From Agelaius tricolor (lineage: Eukaryota > Chordata > Aves > Passeriformes > Icteridae), in contig JALJCS010000001.1 of the NCBI GenBank assembly GCA_023055355.1, forward strand, positions 22,259,881-22,323,880: a stretch of 64,000 nucleotides of DNA, written 5' to 3'. A program made the translations under genes and the position numbers. Below, in pieces: positions 35,966-49,621 of this stretch. Positions within the stretch are counted from its first letter, which is position 1. Every line of letters begins with the position of its first letter. A model generated the notes under the pieces. The model was given only the letters and a program-made list of their open reading frames with translations, was not told the origin of the DNA and did no database searches.

Positions 35966-38883
35966 AGACCCTCTTTCCAACTCTCAAATATGGATGAATG
36001 TGAAGTATTTGCATGTCTTCCTTGCACATGAACATGCTTCCTTGTGCATTTAAAAATATTCATGCAGGACAATCACTGCATGCACCTGAAGGTTTTGATT
36101 GCAGTTTCAGAGTTGTATATAAGCATTTTGGAAGCATGCAGTCAAAGCACAGGCACAGCACAGCATAGAGCAACCTCTAAGGGTCCCAGCTGCAGCAGGA
36201 GACCAGATAGAGATGGATGAGAGAATACTTCTTACTGCATACAAGAATGGAGTTCCCAAGGGAACTGCCATAAATATTTTCACTGTAAGACTCTGATCCT
36301 TGTATATTTATACCCCACAAAGTATCCCCAAAAAGTGCACTGAAAAAAAAAACAGCATTTCTGCAAAAAACCCATAAGGAAATCAGATTTAGAGTGGGAC
36401 ACTTCAAAAGCATATTTCATATCACGATAGGTCTGCCTCTCATTAGGGAAAAGGACCCCATTTTTCAGGGGAAAGCTCACAAGCCAAGCTGGTGTGTGTG
36501 GTAGAGAAAAAGAAAGAGGCCTATTTTCAAGTTCAAAACACCACACAAAAGCAAGGTCATGTTTCCAGCAGTTTTGGTGGGGTTAGGTTACATCCAGTTC
36601 CAATGATGCTATACATATCAGACTTTAAAATAATACCTCACTTGATCTTACTCAGTAGAAAAGACAAACCACATAAAACAGGTGCTAGAGAGCAATGCAG
36701 CCTCCCCACCGTTATCTGGTTTACAAACAGTAAACTCTTTAGCCCTATTATTGTTCTCTCATTTGCCACATTCTAGCTCCAAAAGGCACTCTAGTTGTCT
36801 AAATTGTTAGCAGCTTTTATAGCCAAAGATAAGTATCCATCACTTTTAATTTTCATCGTTGCATCTGTTTTGTCATTTAGCTGCAGCAGGTTGTATTACA
36901 ATGATTAATGAGGAAATGGATACAAACATTTTTATTTCGAATAGCAGCTCCCGGACAAGATCTGGAAAACAGAACCAAGCCATATGATTGTAAAAAAATA
37001 AATAAATACACACACACACACAAACCTAAACAAGTGGGCATTGTGCCACTCTCTCTGTGAACACCCTTGAAATGCAAATATCTCTAGAAAGAAAGAAAAA
37101 GGTGTATTTTTCACATTTGCTCATGTGATGGTTTGTTTGCCTGTTTTCGTTGGAGGGGGGTGTTTTGTTTTACAATTATTTTGGCCCCTTTTATTTCACA
37201 TAAATGTCCAGCTCAAGTGTGCCACATCAACAAATGGGTTCATTTATCTTTCAGGGAAAAGCCAAACATTGCATTTCTGTTCAGAAAAGGTAGCATATAT
37301 AAAATGTACTGCTAATAGCAGAGGCCTTTAGCATGAAAAATAATAAATTTTATTGCTCTCTTTCAGACATTTGCTGTAAACATATTTCATCTGTAATTAT
37401 ATTCCCAAAAAAAGTATTGTAGTTACCTACAAACTTAGAAGGCAAATAATATTTTAAAATTCCTGCTGGATGGAGAAAAGATTGTACATGCTTTTTGCAG
37501 AAAGCAGAAGAGTCTTTCAGGTTAAATCCCCTTTAGAACAATCCTTCAATTCAAAAGAATTAACTTTATTTCCTTAATACTGGTATTATATTCACTAAGT
37601 TCAAAGATTTTTCTAGGACAGCAAGAAAATTTATAAAAATATAGCCACAGGAAAGAATTATCCATCTAACAAACAAAATGTGTAAAACACAGATGAAGAC
37701 TATAATATTAGACTGAGATAAATAATTTAGCTGGAGACCTATTAGATTCTACACTTTCATGTCAATGAAGCATTTGGCCTACCGATGTATTTTTGCCTAC
37801 TCTGCCAGGCAGGGCTCAGGCTCTGCAGGAGAATACAGCCGTGGATCTCTGCAGGAAGAGAAGACCTTTTTTCCCAAGTAAAATGTTCCCTAACTCCACA
37901 AGGGAGGTTGGCAGTAGATCTCAAACTCTGGCCTGTCTTTTTAATACCCCTACAATAGCTCAGTTGGATTGAGACCAGCTGTTGGTGCATTACCATTTGT
38001 AAATGCTTTAAGCAACTACTCCTTGTTTTCTTGGCAACACGTACTGTGAAGGGGGGGGGGAAAAAAGCACTTTCATTCAGACATTAAGAATTGCTAGATG
38101 CCAGCTTTGGCTTACACAAGCTATTGTTTGCACAGCTCCCTTCAACAAGTTTTCACCAAAAAAAAATCCTGTAGAGATAAATTGAGCCCCTAAAATTCTG
38201 ATTTACATTATCTACTTCATTGGAAACAAGATTCCTTTTTTTTAATCCAATGATTTAAGGTCACAGGTCTTTCAGAGTTTCAGTTTCCACAACACCCCCA
38301 CAAAATCAACCAGATTGTTTTAGGAATTAAAATTATAACTTTCTTACTCACTGTTTAAAAATAACAGTGATTTTTTTCCTGCTAATATAAGCATAAAAAA
38401 AAAGATCTAAAATCAGATTTTGAGCATATGGAAGCTTGGGTGCAGGGGTAAAAAGAAAACAAAAATTACATTGGCATTATACTTCAGCATTCGAGAAATA
38501 CTGAGTCTTAAAATACCAGATTGATAGATTGGGTTGCCACAGTAAAAAGAGCCTAGTCACAGTAGAGAACATACACCAACATTTTTTATGATTATTATTG
38601 TTGTTCTTGTTCAGATATAAACAGTTCCAGTGACCTTTCATTGCCTCATCCTTTCCAACCACCCCTACTAGAGCTTGGTGTACTGGAAGTGTCTAAGCAT
38701 GAATGCGAGCATCTTGGTGGCTGCAGCTGCTAGTACAATAGGATTAATTTGCCATCCACCAACTCTAATGCCCTTCTGTTTCATCTTCTTTCCCCACCAG
38801 GGGCAGTGGTGACAGCATCTGTTCCACTGTTATTTTAGTGGCGCCTTTCGTGCTGTTATAGTTAAGGGTCTGTCAGCATTTCC

Positions 38884-38917
<34 letters not shown>

Positions 38918-39344
38918 TTTCTTGAGGAAAAGAATGGCTCAAATCAGCCTCCAGGAAAAAAAAGAATACTAAATGCATTGGGGTTGACAATGGTATGAGT
39001 GTGTCAGAAAAGAAGCATTTGTATGTTTGATTTTGTGGTAGTATTTGAGAAAAAGAAATGGAGATACAAGAGGCTCCAAGTAACCTATTTTGCATTTAGC
39101 AATGGCAAATAATGGTGGAAGTTGATTTGGATTGCTCTATAATCACAGAGAAAGCAACAATGCCAAAAAAAAAAGTCAAAGGAACAAAATCTAAATAAGG
39201 TAATTGTTCCCTACCAAGCACCTTCTTTTTGGTAATTAATTTAGACGACAGGATACTACTTTAAAAGCATCTCAGACAAGATTTGATGAACAGATCAGCA
39301 GTTGTGGGTGACCAACTCTAAATACCTATCAGGAGCCTCAGATC
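35966..39344. other. Unique sequence between two young CR1 copies
   Basis: This holds (AC)n tracts at 37010-37022 and 38887-38914, a G10 run at 38051-38060, and POU octamers near 36009 and 37072. A stretch at 36790-36960 is AT-rich with TAAT cores and could be a conserved block. No gene is seen. Confidence 0.5.
38887..38914 (+). repeat. (AC)14 microsatellite
   Basis: Uninterrupted AC dinucleotides, 28 bp. Confidence 0.98.
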
Positions 39345-39762
39345 TCTAAGTTGAGAGTGGTAATCACAGAGTATCCACCACTGCTCTGGGCAACCTGTGC
39401 CAGTTCCTCACCACCCTCAGAGCAAAAAACTTCCTCTACTATCTAAACCTACTGCCTTTCAGTTTGAAGCCATTCCCCCCTCACTACAGGCTCTTGTAAA
39501 AAGTCCTTCTCCATCTTTCATGGAGGCTCTGTCCAGGTACTGAAAGGGCACAGTTAGGTCACCCCAAAGCCTTCTCTTCTCCAGGCTGAACAAATCAAAT
39601 TCTCTTTGCTTGTAGGAGAGGTGCTCCATAGCTCTAATCAGTTTGGTGGCCTCCTCTGGACTTGCTCCAACAGATCCATGTCTTTCTTTGCTGAGAACCC
39701 CAGGGCTGGATTCAGTACTCCAGGTGGGGTCTCACCAGAGTGGAGTAAGGGGACAGAACAAG
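39345..39762 (-). mobile_element. Young avian CR1 LINE fragment, reverse orientation
   Basis: On the plus strand the reversed CR1 end is plain: ctgggcaacctgtgccagt, cctcaccaccctcagagc, gtttgaagccattccccc, cttctcttctccaggctgaa, ggtggcctcctctggactt and tactccaggtggggtctcac. Minus-strand translation gives the characteristic ORF2 C-terminal motif MDLLEQVQRR, followed after a break by a LFSLEKRRL-like stretch. It is 5'-truncated and lies in opposite orientation to the CR1 at 35520-35965. Confidence 0.95.
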
Positions 39763-40744
39763 AAGAACAAGTTTTCTGCAGGCAGTAAAGAACACCAAGA
39801 GGTAACAAAATCTCCCACTGCCAGGAGTGGTTTGAGAACCTATAGGTGGCAGCTCCCAGCCTCTCTGATATGTGTGGGATATAAAGGGTAATGCTTTCTG
39901 CAGTCTGCAAGACACAGGCTCATCCCACTGGTGCTTTGTGGGAGCTGTTGCCCACACACACATCTGACTCATGAGCAAGGCTTTCTAGCCACAAAAGGAA
40001 CAGAAAAAAAGCAAGTGCTGGGGCAATTAGAGAACGGGTCAACTTATTGCAGCTAAGAAACCCTCTGGAAGATGATAGGCTTGAGGTTAAGCCACTTGGG
40101 GCTGCTTCACAGACCCCACAGGTGGTTTCTCTCCTCAAGCTATGCCAGACTTTCCATGTGAGATGATTTTGCATGTGCGGATTTCCACCTAATCCAAGAG
40201 AACTTTGAACTAGCAGAACTCATCTGAATTCTCAAAATAAATGCCCTTTTCTTTGGCATGCTTCACTACTGCAGGCAGGTATGACTCCTGCAACGGAAGG
40301 TAGGAATCATGTTTTTCCAGAGATCTCTCCTTACAGAGAGAAATTAACAGAAAATTTAGAGGGTCAACACAGATCTTTCCTAGTACCAGAGTACTCACTA
40401 TAGGATTGGTATAATCTGTAATGCCAGATGTGAGTCTCCCCCTAGTCATACCAACACCCTACCATTTACAGCACTTTCTGCAAATCTCTCCAGCATTTTG
40501 AAGTAATAGTGATGATTTATCTTGCAAAATACAGAGACAAAAGAAATTTAGAGTTAACTGGGGATTTTCAAACTCACAGCATACTAGGAGGGTAAAAAAA
40601 AACAGTTAAGCAATTAGTTTGGAGGCAAGGCTCTGAAGCAATGCAGATTTCTTTAGTTACAATCATGGTAGGCACAGTCCAATCTCTGTGATTCAAAATG
40701 GATTAATAACATGATGTTTCTTTTTCAAGTTACATTATCAAATA
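39763..40744. other. Unique sequence, nothing supported
   Basis: No repeat beyond the CR1 to the left, and no coding-like frame. Confidence 0.55.
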
Positions 40745-40870
40745 CCTAGGTGTCTTTTGTCACATCACTTAACTGCTCTGCATTTCAGCATCCTCATCTG
40801 TGAAATGGAATAGGTAATTAAACACTCATGAATGCTTTGGGACTCTTTGGTGGAAAGAATTATTATGGTG
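40745..40870 (+). mobile_element. MIR-type SINE relic
   Basis: The tRNA-derived SINE signature reads cacatcacttaactgctctg, then tcagcatcctcatctgtgaaatgga. Downstream there is a core-like aatgctttgggactctttgg. MIR elements are amniote-wide fossils of the CORE-SINE family. Confidence 0.75.
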
Positions 40871-43066
40871 TCTTATTACTGTGAGACAACATGCAATTGT
40901 CTCAGGTCTCTGTAACAGCTGAGCCTAAACAGAAAAGGAAGAAAAATCTAAAAGCTCCACTGAGATCTTCTGCCCTATCCTCTGCAAGATGCAACTACTA
41001 CTTCAGTCCATTTTCCATGCTGAAGAAATTGCTCTGAGGTTGATCATGCTGTGAAAATATTATCATGTTGCAGGACTTTCAAAACTAATCTGAGAAAGGA
41101 TAAAAAAATAACGTCTCCCAGAAATATTGCATCCATGGATGGTAGGAATTATTTAAGATATGACTGAAAAGAGGAAACTCAAAAGAAGAACACATCATAT
41201 AAAGATATAAAGCCCTCCCCTCAGGAAAAAAAAACAAATCTAAAAGCAGCAGAAACCCACTCCCCACTGTACAGACATTTTCCCAAAAGCTCACAGCAAT
41301 GAAAAACATTTTATATTGTCCAAAATCATGCCAGCAGAGAGATCTAGGTGGCTACTGCCCACCTCACAGCACTGAAAAAGCAAGTGCCCAGTGGGTATCA
41401 TTCTCCATTATCTCTCAAACCTTTGCCACCAGTGTACAGATAGAAGTGACGGAAAAATGAAAAGTGTGTATATTGTAAGCATTGGTTAAACAACCCCACA
41501 GTAATTCTTATTTGCTGGAGGTTTTAGAGAGCAGATGTAGGATTGGCAGGGGCTGGGAGCTGGCTATATTGTTCTAGCACATTTAGAGCCAACACGGAAA
41601 GAACACGGAAAGCTGCATTTTTGTGTGTGTATGCATGTGAATGTCTGTGTGTACGTGCATGTGTGTGTTTGCCTTTTGCCATCAGCTCATCTAAGGTTTC
41701 TTGGATTCACACTGACACATAACAAAAAAAAAAAAAAAGCTAGGTTGGTTCTCTTCCAAAAGAAATATGACTTATATCAGCTGCTGCATGAGAGTCTCTC
41801 AATTGCCACTACTAAGCTGCCTATTTTGCAGTAGCAAGTGGCCATGTGCTGTAACGCACTGATTGCCTGCTTTGGTGGTATCGGTTGCTAGAATAAGGGC
41901 AAACAAATGGGGAACCAAATATAAAAAGCAGCCAGCAGCACTGAAGAAGCATTACAGCTGCCAGGCAATAACTTAGATAGTTACAGCTGCCATCACCTAG
42001 TTCACGCAAGCTTTTTAATATCTTTTGGCAGCGCTTGGTGTCACAGCACAAAAGGAAAGTTGGCACTTTCTAGCATACTTTGTTTGACATAACTGTGGGC
42101 AGAACCCAGCTGATACCTTCATCAATGTGTGTGTGTTTGCTCTTAAGGTACGTTTTAGCAGATCAAACATTGTTTTTCTCTTTCTGTTGCACACACCACA
42201 GTTAAATCATAGGTTGGGAACCACACCAGATAAATGGGAAAGAGCACACTAAGCTGCAGCACACGGCCAGTCCCAGCAGCACCTCAGATAAGGAACACAA
42301 AAAACCCTGAAAAAAAAAAGAAAAATATAGTACAGCAGGAGGGCCTGTGGAGGGAGGTTTAAAAAAAATAAATATACTGCTTTGCCAAAATGTTCTCCTG
42401 CCTCGCCAGTAGCAGCAGCAGCCTCAGAGCCAGGCCAGATTCTCTTCTCCATTTACCGTACTTATAAAAAACCCACAAGCACAAACACATAGACCATCAC
42501 ATACACATAATTAAAGCATCGACATCCCTTACTGTGATTTACAATCCACACCACCAGAAGTACACAGGCGCTCCCAGGATTTCATCAATGTCTCATCTGG
42601 TGCTCTTGGCAAACCCAACCTCTTCCTTAGACACAGCACATGCTGCACCTCGTTCTCTCAGAAATGGGGATGCAGAGCTCTTCCCCTTATGTGAACTAGG
42701 GAAGACAAGCACTAAATGTGTCAGCACTGGCTGATTTGCTGCTGTGGGACCTCATTTTGCAGGAGATTAATAAAAGACTAGCCTGCAGCATAGACTCTTG
42801 AGACTGCTTTCTATCGTCACAAGCCTTCTCTGTGGCCCACGAATTTGGGTTACAATATTGTACACGGGACTGGACAGCCTCTGCATAATGATATTATTTT
42901 GCAGCTCTTAAAAACAAATATACAGGGGAAAAAGTTCTGCCCCCAGGAGCTTCCATTGGCCATGAACAAAAAAAGCCCATAAACCTCTACCTGAAATCAG
43001 CCCAGGGTTCTAACAATGTATTGAGTTAGTTTATTTGTAATTCATCCCCTTAAATAAATGCACTGA
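40871..43066. other. Unique sequence with low-complexity tracts
   Basis: An A15 run lies at 41724-41738 and a degenerate TG-rich stretch at about 41621-41670. Strong minus-strand acceptors near 40922 and 42310 are preceded by purine or T-run context and lack convincing donors. No gene is supported. Confidence 0.5.
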
Positions 43067-46000
43067 TCTTTTAGGCCTCTGGCACTTGAACAGCGTCAAA
43101 AAGCTACAGTATTGAGACGAGCAGCTTTACAAGAATTTTCAGGTGTAACACACCAACAAAGAGTAGCAATTCCAATACAACTAGTTAACACGCCCACTAT
43201 GAAAAAATTTCCTGCCACTCACACTAGCCCTGTGCCTCTGACATACCAGCATACCAATCTGCTACGCAGGCCTACCTCCTTAACTGAGGCCTTGCTGGAA
43301 ATGTGCCTGAACACTAAGGGTCACTATGATAAAGTGAACATGGAGGTATACCAGCCCTCTCATTTCCTAATGAGAGGTTCAATTAAGCTGACAGGAGGAA
43401 AAAATGCAGAGCAAATATCAAAATCTCCATTTGAAAATTAGGAAACTACAGCACATGGATGTGAGATTGGTCCAAGCCTGACCCAGACAAGAGGGGCAGA
43501 AGGTTGGTCATCCTGAGTTCACATTCAACACCTCACCCCCATAAGCCAATTGCACCCTTGAACAACAGAGTGAAGAGGGCTTCCCTTCAGGAAGAAGTGG
43601 CGTCCTGCCCCTGTCTGCCTGCAGCTCCATGGAAGCTGGGGGCTTTTGCTGAATCCAACCCCAAAGGTTGGATTCAAAGAAACACCAAAGGGACATTAAG
43701 GAAGTGTTTGCGGGTTTCCTAATGCATGGTATCTATACTGGACATTCCTTGGGTAAGCTAGATATTGACAATAAAATGAAAAGGCATGTCAAGAATCACA
43801 CCAATCTGAATTATTTATTTGAAGCTGATCTAGGAGCAAACTGTTTTAATGGCAACATACAGGACAAAGGAAATGGCTGTGGCTAGGAATGGATAAAATG
43901 CATGTGGTGTCCCATGGGAAGGACAAGAAGTTTTTCTTTGGGACCCCAGGTGATCCTTTTGCGGTAGCAGAAAAGGAAAGCCAATCCATAAACATGCACA
44001 TGTCCCCCCAGAATGGTCCAGGCTATGAATATATTTTGGAAGCTCCTAATACGCTGCGTAAAGAAACAATCATTCATGTGCACACACACAAAAGGACAGT
44101 CCCAGATTTACAGCCACCCACCAAGGTAGAACAGGTGGCTGTAATGTAGTAAAAATGTATTGCAAGGAACTTGTCATGAATTTTAAAAACAAAGACGCCT
44201 ACAGACATAATAAAATTGATGTGACATTCAGTTAAAGCTTAAGCTTTCACCTATCTTAATAAAATGACAATGCAGGGGAATTCAAGGAAAGGGAGCCTTC
44301 CCGTCAGCCCTCACAGAACAAAGTGTTTCACTCTGTTTGTGCAAATAATGTCATTGATCTCATCAATGGCATGGCTTACACCTGTTACATGGATAGGAAA
44401 TCAGGACCAAAGACACCCAACAAAATCACCCCAGACAATTGCTGTAGAAAATAAATGCCTCAAGGTCCTCGCAAAGAAAGCCAAGTCCTTTCCTTCCTCT
44501 GCCCCAGGATATTACATCTTCTTTTCCTTGATTATTTTAAACATTTCAGGGGAGATAATTCCAACTGTTAGCCATTAATTGCTTCCTCTTTTCCTTGATT
44601 GTGTTTTTAGTGGCAGCACATGAATTTGGAAATACTAGAAATCCAAGTCACTTCCCAATAGCTTGAGCACAATAAACAGACAGATGCCCCTGAGAACCCC
44701 AAAAACTGAAGTGGAAAAGGAAAGAAAACCTGATTTAAATTTTGCAGGCAAGGTTTATCCATCTCTATTAAGATGCAGATCAACAAGTTAGCCAGTCTGA
44801 TAGCAGGTTATCATATCTTTTAACTGGGGGGAAAAACACAGTCAGGTGCCATGGGATAGAGAACAGAAAGAGACTGGGATAAAGAATGAAGGATAACCAA
44901 TTATGATAAACTGGTTTCCTTGGTAACTATATTTATAACTCTAATGATGTTGCTGTTCTTTTAGCAATGAACAGAAAGGTTTGGTACAAAGTTATATAAT
45001 TTAGGCATACAAACCAGCATCTGTTCCATTGGTAAAGCTGAATCCATGCCTTAACACAAGACAAGGCACATCAAAAGATTTGTAAATGCTTTTAAATAGC
45101 TTCCAAATGTTTATAAAGTTTCCCCTCAAGACAGGTGAGCTCATAGTGCTGAATTTCTATCCCCACATCCAGGTCTGGCTGTATGTAATTACCTCATGAT
45201 CTTTGTGCTTGGAATAACACTCCAGTTCAAGAGACAGCAAGCACAGGAGCACAGGAGAAAAAGAGGGGAAAAAAAACAAAATGAGAAAACCTTGGGAATG
45301 ATATTTGAGTTGTTGAGCAGTTAAGTGCACGTGACCTTTACCAAACATTGCCATAATTATACATGGCATTCCTGACTGCTTCCAAATATTATGTTGGTAA
45401 ACAGCCCCTTCATTTTGAAAATGTACTTGAATTTTCACTACTGTCATCTGAAAATGAGGTCTACTGATACCTCTCGCTGCCATTTTAACCATTTTGAGAA
45501 GTCCATTGAAATTCCAGTATAAATTACACCTGTCCTATAAAGGGTCCCCACAAGGACTCACTTTAAAGAAGTAATGGGGGGCAGCACCTAAAGAGTGTGG
45601 GCACCCTGTTGTTATGAATCTGTGATCCTGACAGCAGGTCAGGTATACGGGAACTGGTTTCCTCCCTCCATATGTTCCCAGCTTTTCCCCCAGTGATTTT
45701 CCAGGGTTGGAGGACAAGCATAGTTGATGCTCAGTTTGCACTTGGAAAGAAATAATCCTCCTGATGAACTACACTCTGAGATAGGGGCTGACTGTGTGCC
45801 TGTGTGTGTGAAATGCAAGCCTTCCTTGCCTGACTGAAGCAGGCTTTTCAGTTGGTGCTCAGCACTGACTAATGGAAGCACTACAGCTCTAGCATTATAA
45901 TGCTCACAAATTTTACCCTCTGCTGTCTCTTTAGGCCATTGCCCCAAAGGCTTTCATGTTCCTAAAGCTGTCATTTAAAACATTTGTGAATCAGGATGTG

Positions 46001-47299
46001 TGGACAATAGAAGAAGCTGGTAGAGCCAGGGAGTGCAGATGTGAAATAATTTAATCAACAGCAATTTTTCCATTTACTTCAATGGGCTTTGGATCACCCG
46101 CCTCATGAGTGGAACATGTATTGAGGAGGAAGCAACCCGAGCCAGATAAAGAGCCAAGATACCAAAGTAACAGAGTTCTACCAAACAAGAGAGTCCACAG
46201 CAGCTGCAGCTTGAGATGCATGATGTAAACACGGATCTAGACTCAGCTAGCAGACTGGGAAAAGGACTGAAGAGAAAACAGAAAATAAGCAAGGATTTAG
46301 CCATCAAAGAACAGAGCTGTATGAGTTACTACTAAGAATTTTTTGTGATAGGAAATGTTACATAAAGTATGAGCAATATTTAAAGAGCTTTACAGAATTT
46401 ATCTGATGAGGAAATGAAAGCACAAAGAAACAAAGTGATAACCTCAGAATACAGATTTTTTTGCCAAATCAGAGGAAAAAAAAAGGCTGAAGCTTTTTAT
46501 TCCCTATATGACATAAGTATCAGGCTATGATACTCATTGTAATAGTTATATCACACTGTGGTGCTGAGATCATTGTGTGCTAGTTGACAATGCTTGCCCT
46601 AATTGGTGCCATTAGGTAATAAAATAATAATTGTACCTCAGATCATTGGCACTTCAGAAATGGCCATTTCCAAGCACAAACGGTGGTGTGTCCCTGTGCA
46701 CAGTTCAGCGCTGAAATGGTTAACACCATGTATTATGTGTCAGTAATGAAAACTAGCACTCAAGCAAGGAAATTCAAAGCTAAGGCTGACACATCATCGT
46801 TAACGCAGCCCTTTGTGCTTAGCTACCACAGGAGTCTTGGAGCAGCACATGGTGTTGTACCCCACACAATATGTGCTACTACAATACCGCATTCACAACA
46901 CAATGAATTGAGGTCAAGTGAGTGACCTTAAAAAGAGCTTTCTTTTATTTCTTTAAAGAAACACCCCATGATATGTAGGAGCCCATTAAACAAAGCTGCA
47001 AGAAGATACAGTAAACTTTAATTAGCAGTGAAGGCAATAACCTCACTTCATACTTCATAATTTCTCCCACCATGTTTTATTACATGGAACAGTCATTTTA
47101 GTACCTTTGTACCTAAGGCAGCATCCATGTGGTGTGGAAAGGGATGTGTTGTTGGATATTTATTGTAATGGGGCTTCATGTGGTTGGAGGTCAAAGTGTA
47201 GGACTTTCATTTGTACATCACTGCTCTACTATCTGCTCATGTCTCTGGGTAACCTGATGTTCAAACCTTTTGTAAGGCAATTGCTGAGGAGGTTGTTCT
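43067..47299. other. Unique sequence; an open frame at its start
   Basis: A 124-codon plus-strand open stretch (43067-43441) begins at an acceptor-like ttttag and is described as a finding. Two further plus-strand ORFs (43668-43886, 43889-44149) have moderate composition but no splice or promoter support. No recognised transposon. Confidence 0.4.
43650..43676. repeat. Perfect 11-bp inverted repeat, 5-nt loop
   Basis: The left arm is tgaatccaacc (43650-43660), the loop is ccaaa, and the right arm is ggttggattca (43666-43676). Confidence 0.9.
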
Positions 47300-47415
47300 T
47301 ATTGTTAGGAGAACTTGGAGAAAGGATGCTGGGCCCTGGCTTCGGCACAAGCCCGCTGTGTGACTTAGGGTACTCCGCCAAAATTTTTTCTCACACTGAT
47401 CTCAGAATCTTCCAT
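47300..47415 (+). mobile_element. Possible MIR-like relic
   Basis: A string gctgtgtgacttagggta, followed by a pyrimidine-rich stretch and atcttccattttta, recalls the MIR middle region, but the match is short and broken. Confidence 0.3.
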
Positions 47416-49493
47416 TTTTAGGGGACTCAGGTGCAGTTCCTAGGGTCTGGTCTCAGAAAGCTTGGGAACCAGTAGTTCCTATTGGCTTCTCAAGGCCATT
47501 CAAAACCAAGTTTGGAAAAATCACAAATTCATCTCCTCACAAATTACCTACAATTTTGAAATGTTGCCTTTTTCCTCTCTGCCCATCAAAACATCCCACA
47601 TCAAGTTGGAATTATATTTTCCTAGCAGCTTACAGTCTGAAAGGGGTACTGTTAAACTTTTCTTTGTCCTTTTTATGTTAACTATTTATCTGATAATGGG
47701 GCGCAATAACTGAACTCCTTGGGGAGATAAGGACACTTTCTGCAGTTTACTGGTGGAAAACTCAATGCTTCTGGACCAGACTCACAACAGTTCTTGGAAA
47801 GCTATAACCTGCCTGCATGGCAAAGATATAAGCCTCACAACACCCAGAAGTCTTTTGGCACATTAGTCAATTGCATTACATTTTGCCCAGCTTCCACAAT
47901 TTTGTTTCTATGCATGGCTAGAAAATGCTGTCTTGAAAAGGCCCAGTCACTCAATGGGGATCAAGTACTTTTGCTCCAGCAGGAATCCACACACTTCCAT
48001 CTACATCAGAAGATCAGCCTGGTCTTATAGGTACCTTTGGAACATGTGCTGGAAGGGCCTTCCATACACAACCTATATCTGCATAAAACTCTCCATTTCC
48101 TATACACCAGGGCTACAGGAGAAAGGCACACCTAGCAGTAATGGCGGCATTGGATTTCCATTATGTGTTTCACAGTCTTTGACACACAATCTTCCTTTCC
48201 TAAGTAGGTGTGCTAACTAATGTGCCACAGAGTTAGGCTATCCTCACATCCTTTTTCTATCCCCATTAATCCTGAATTTTACAACAAGAACTGTTTAAGA
48301 AGAGGCATGAAGAGTGTCCTCTCCTCTCATCCTGCCTAAGACTAGCTTGATGTGTAGGATCTAATCCTACCAGAAAAGAGATGAAGGAATTAAAGCAGGA
48401 GAAAAGGAAAGCGAACTCCAATGTTTTGGATGAATTTACAAACCAGTAAAGTATCAGACAAATTACTGCTGTCACCTTGTTGGTTCTTGAGAGAAAGGTC
48501 AGACACTGAGCTAAGTCCAGGCAGAGGGTGACAGTGCCAGTTACAGAGTCTGTGCCTGGAGGGCAGCACCTTGAAATGGTCACTCCTGGCCAGCTCCAGA
48601 ACTCCATCTAGATTTTACAACAAACCTGTACACCTACCTTCAGGCTGCCAATCACTCTGTGGGCACTGCACCACTGAAGAAAGGCACTGTGACACTTGCC
48701 ACAGTGGCACTCAGTGTTGCATCTGTGCAGTGGGGCCAAAAGGCTTGCCAGAACTAGTACAGAAAATGAAAATATCCTGGAGGGATAAAATATATCACAA
48801 AAATATCCCAGTGCCAATATCCCATAGCTGAGACATAAATACTGGATCAAGTTTTTCTTCTTGGAGCTTATTCATTTTTCTTGTACACACAGTTGCAGAC
48901 AAAATTCTGCTAATAAGGGTGGGACGATCCTCTCTAATACAATCTTCTTGAATGTGTCTACTTTTTGACGGACTAGCTCCTGGTCCACTCAGTGCTTTCT
49001 CATTATATAACTACATTTTCCTTGGTGCTTTTCACACAAAAAAGAAAATAAAACTACTTAAGGACAAGAAGAGTTGGAAACTATAACACCCAAAAATTAC
49101 CGGGAGGCCTAAGAAGCAGGTCTTGGAACTGAACCTGTTGTAATTCGCTTGTTTATACAGATTTCAAGTTGACTGTGCCATTTCATTTCTGGCTTTAAGA
49201 AAAAGATTCCACTTCAACAAAAAATGTCAGAATTACTTCTTCTTCTTCTTCCTCAAAACATACATGTTTCACGCATTCTGAAGTAAAAGGTCTATCCCTT
49301 TCCTTCTGTCTGTCTGAAAATGTCTGGAAACAGTAACAAAAGCAGTATCTATGTCAAATAACATACCACAAGACCTGACTTTCTTTCCCCACCTTTATCT
49401 ATGTTGTTTAGTACCTTAATCCAGGAGGATATAACACAGAAAAACTCATTTGCTGAGAAGGACTAAGAACCTAAAAGGTAGACAGATACATAC
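47416..49493. other. Unique sequence, nothing firm
   Basis: A short (TTC)n lies near 49233-49252. A 36-bp stretch (48638-48673) on the minus strand has a strong acceptor and donor but is too short to judge. Confidence 0.45.
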
Positions 49494-49621
49494 CACCCTT
49501 TATTTGAGTTTGCTGATGCTTTGCCTCTTGTAGAAGAGAATAACTAATTCTGTCCAGGTTCATAAGAATCAGATACAGCTCCACTTGTGGGTCTGAGACT
49601 TCATTCACAGTAGGCTTCACC
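49494..49621 (-). CDS. Candidate internal coding exon, unidentified helical peptide (partial)
   Basis: On the minus strand an acceptor-like site (cttctaaacttgtcctaag, intron from 49622) and a donor (GGGTG/gtatgt) bound 128 bp, read as one base, 42 codons and one base. The peptide contains VELYLILMNLDRISYSLLQE and ends in KHQQTQIKG. It has no Cys or Trp and a strongly helical, Leu/Gln-rich look. I do not recognise it. The frame stays open well upstream of the chosen acceptor, so the start is uncertain, and the AAG acceptor is weaker than CAG or TAG. It would be phase 2 in and 1 out. Confidence 0.3.

Noticed and set aside
39606..39978. Several overlapping ORFs near 39.6-40.0 kb
   Set aside because: They are frames through the CR1 fragment and its edge, not host genes.
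42300..42330. Strong minus-strand acceptor at an A-run
   Set aside because: The pyrimidine tract is a plain homopolymer, and the following frame lacks a donor.
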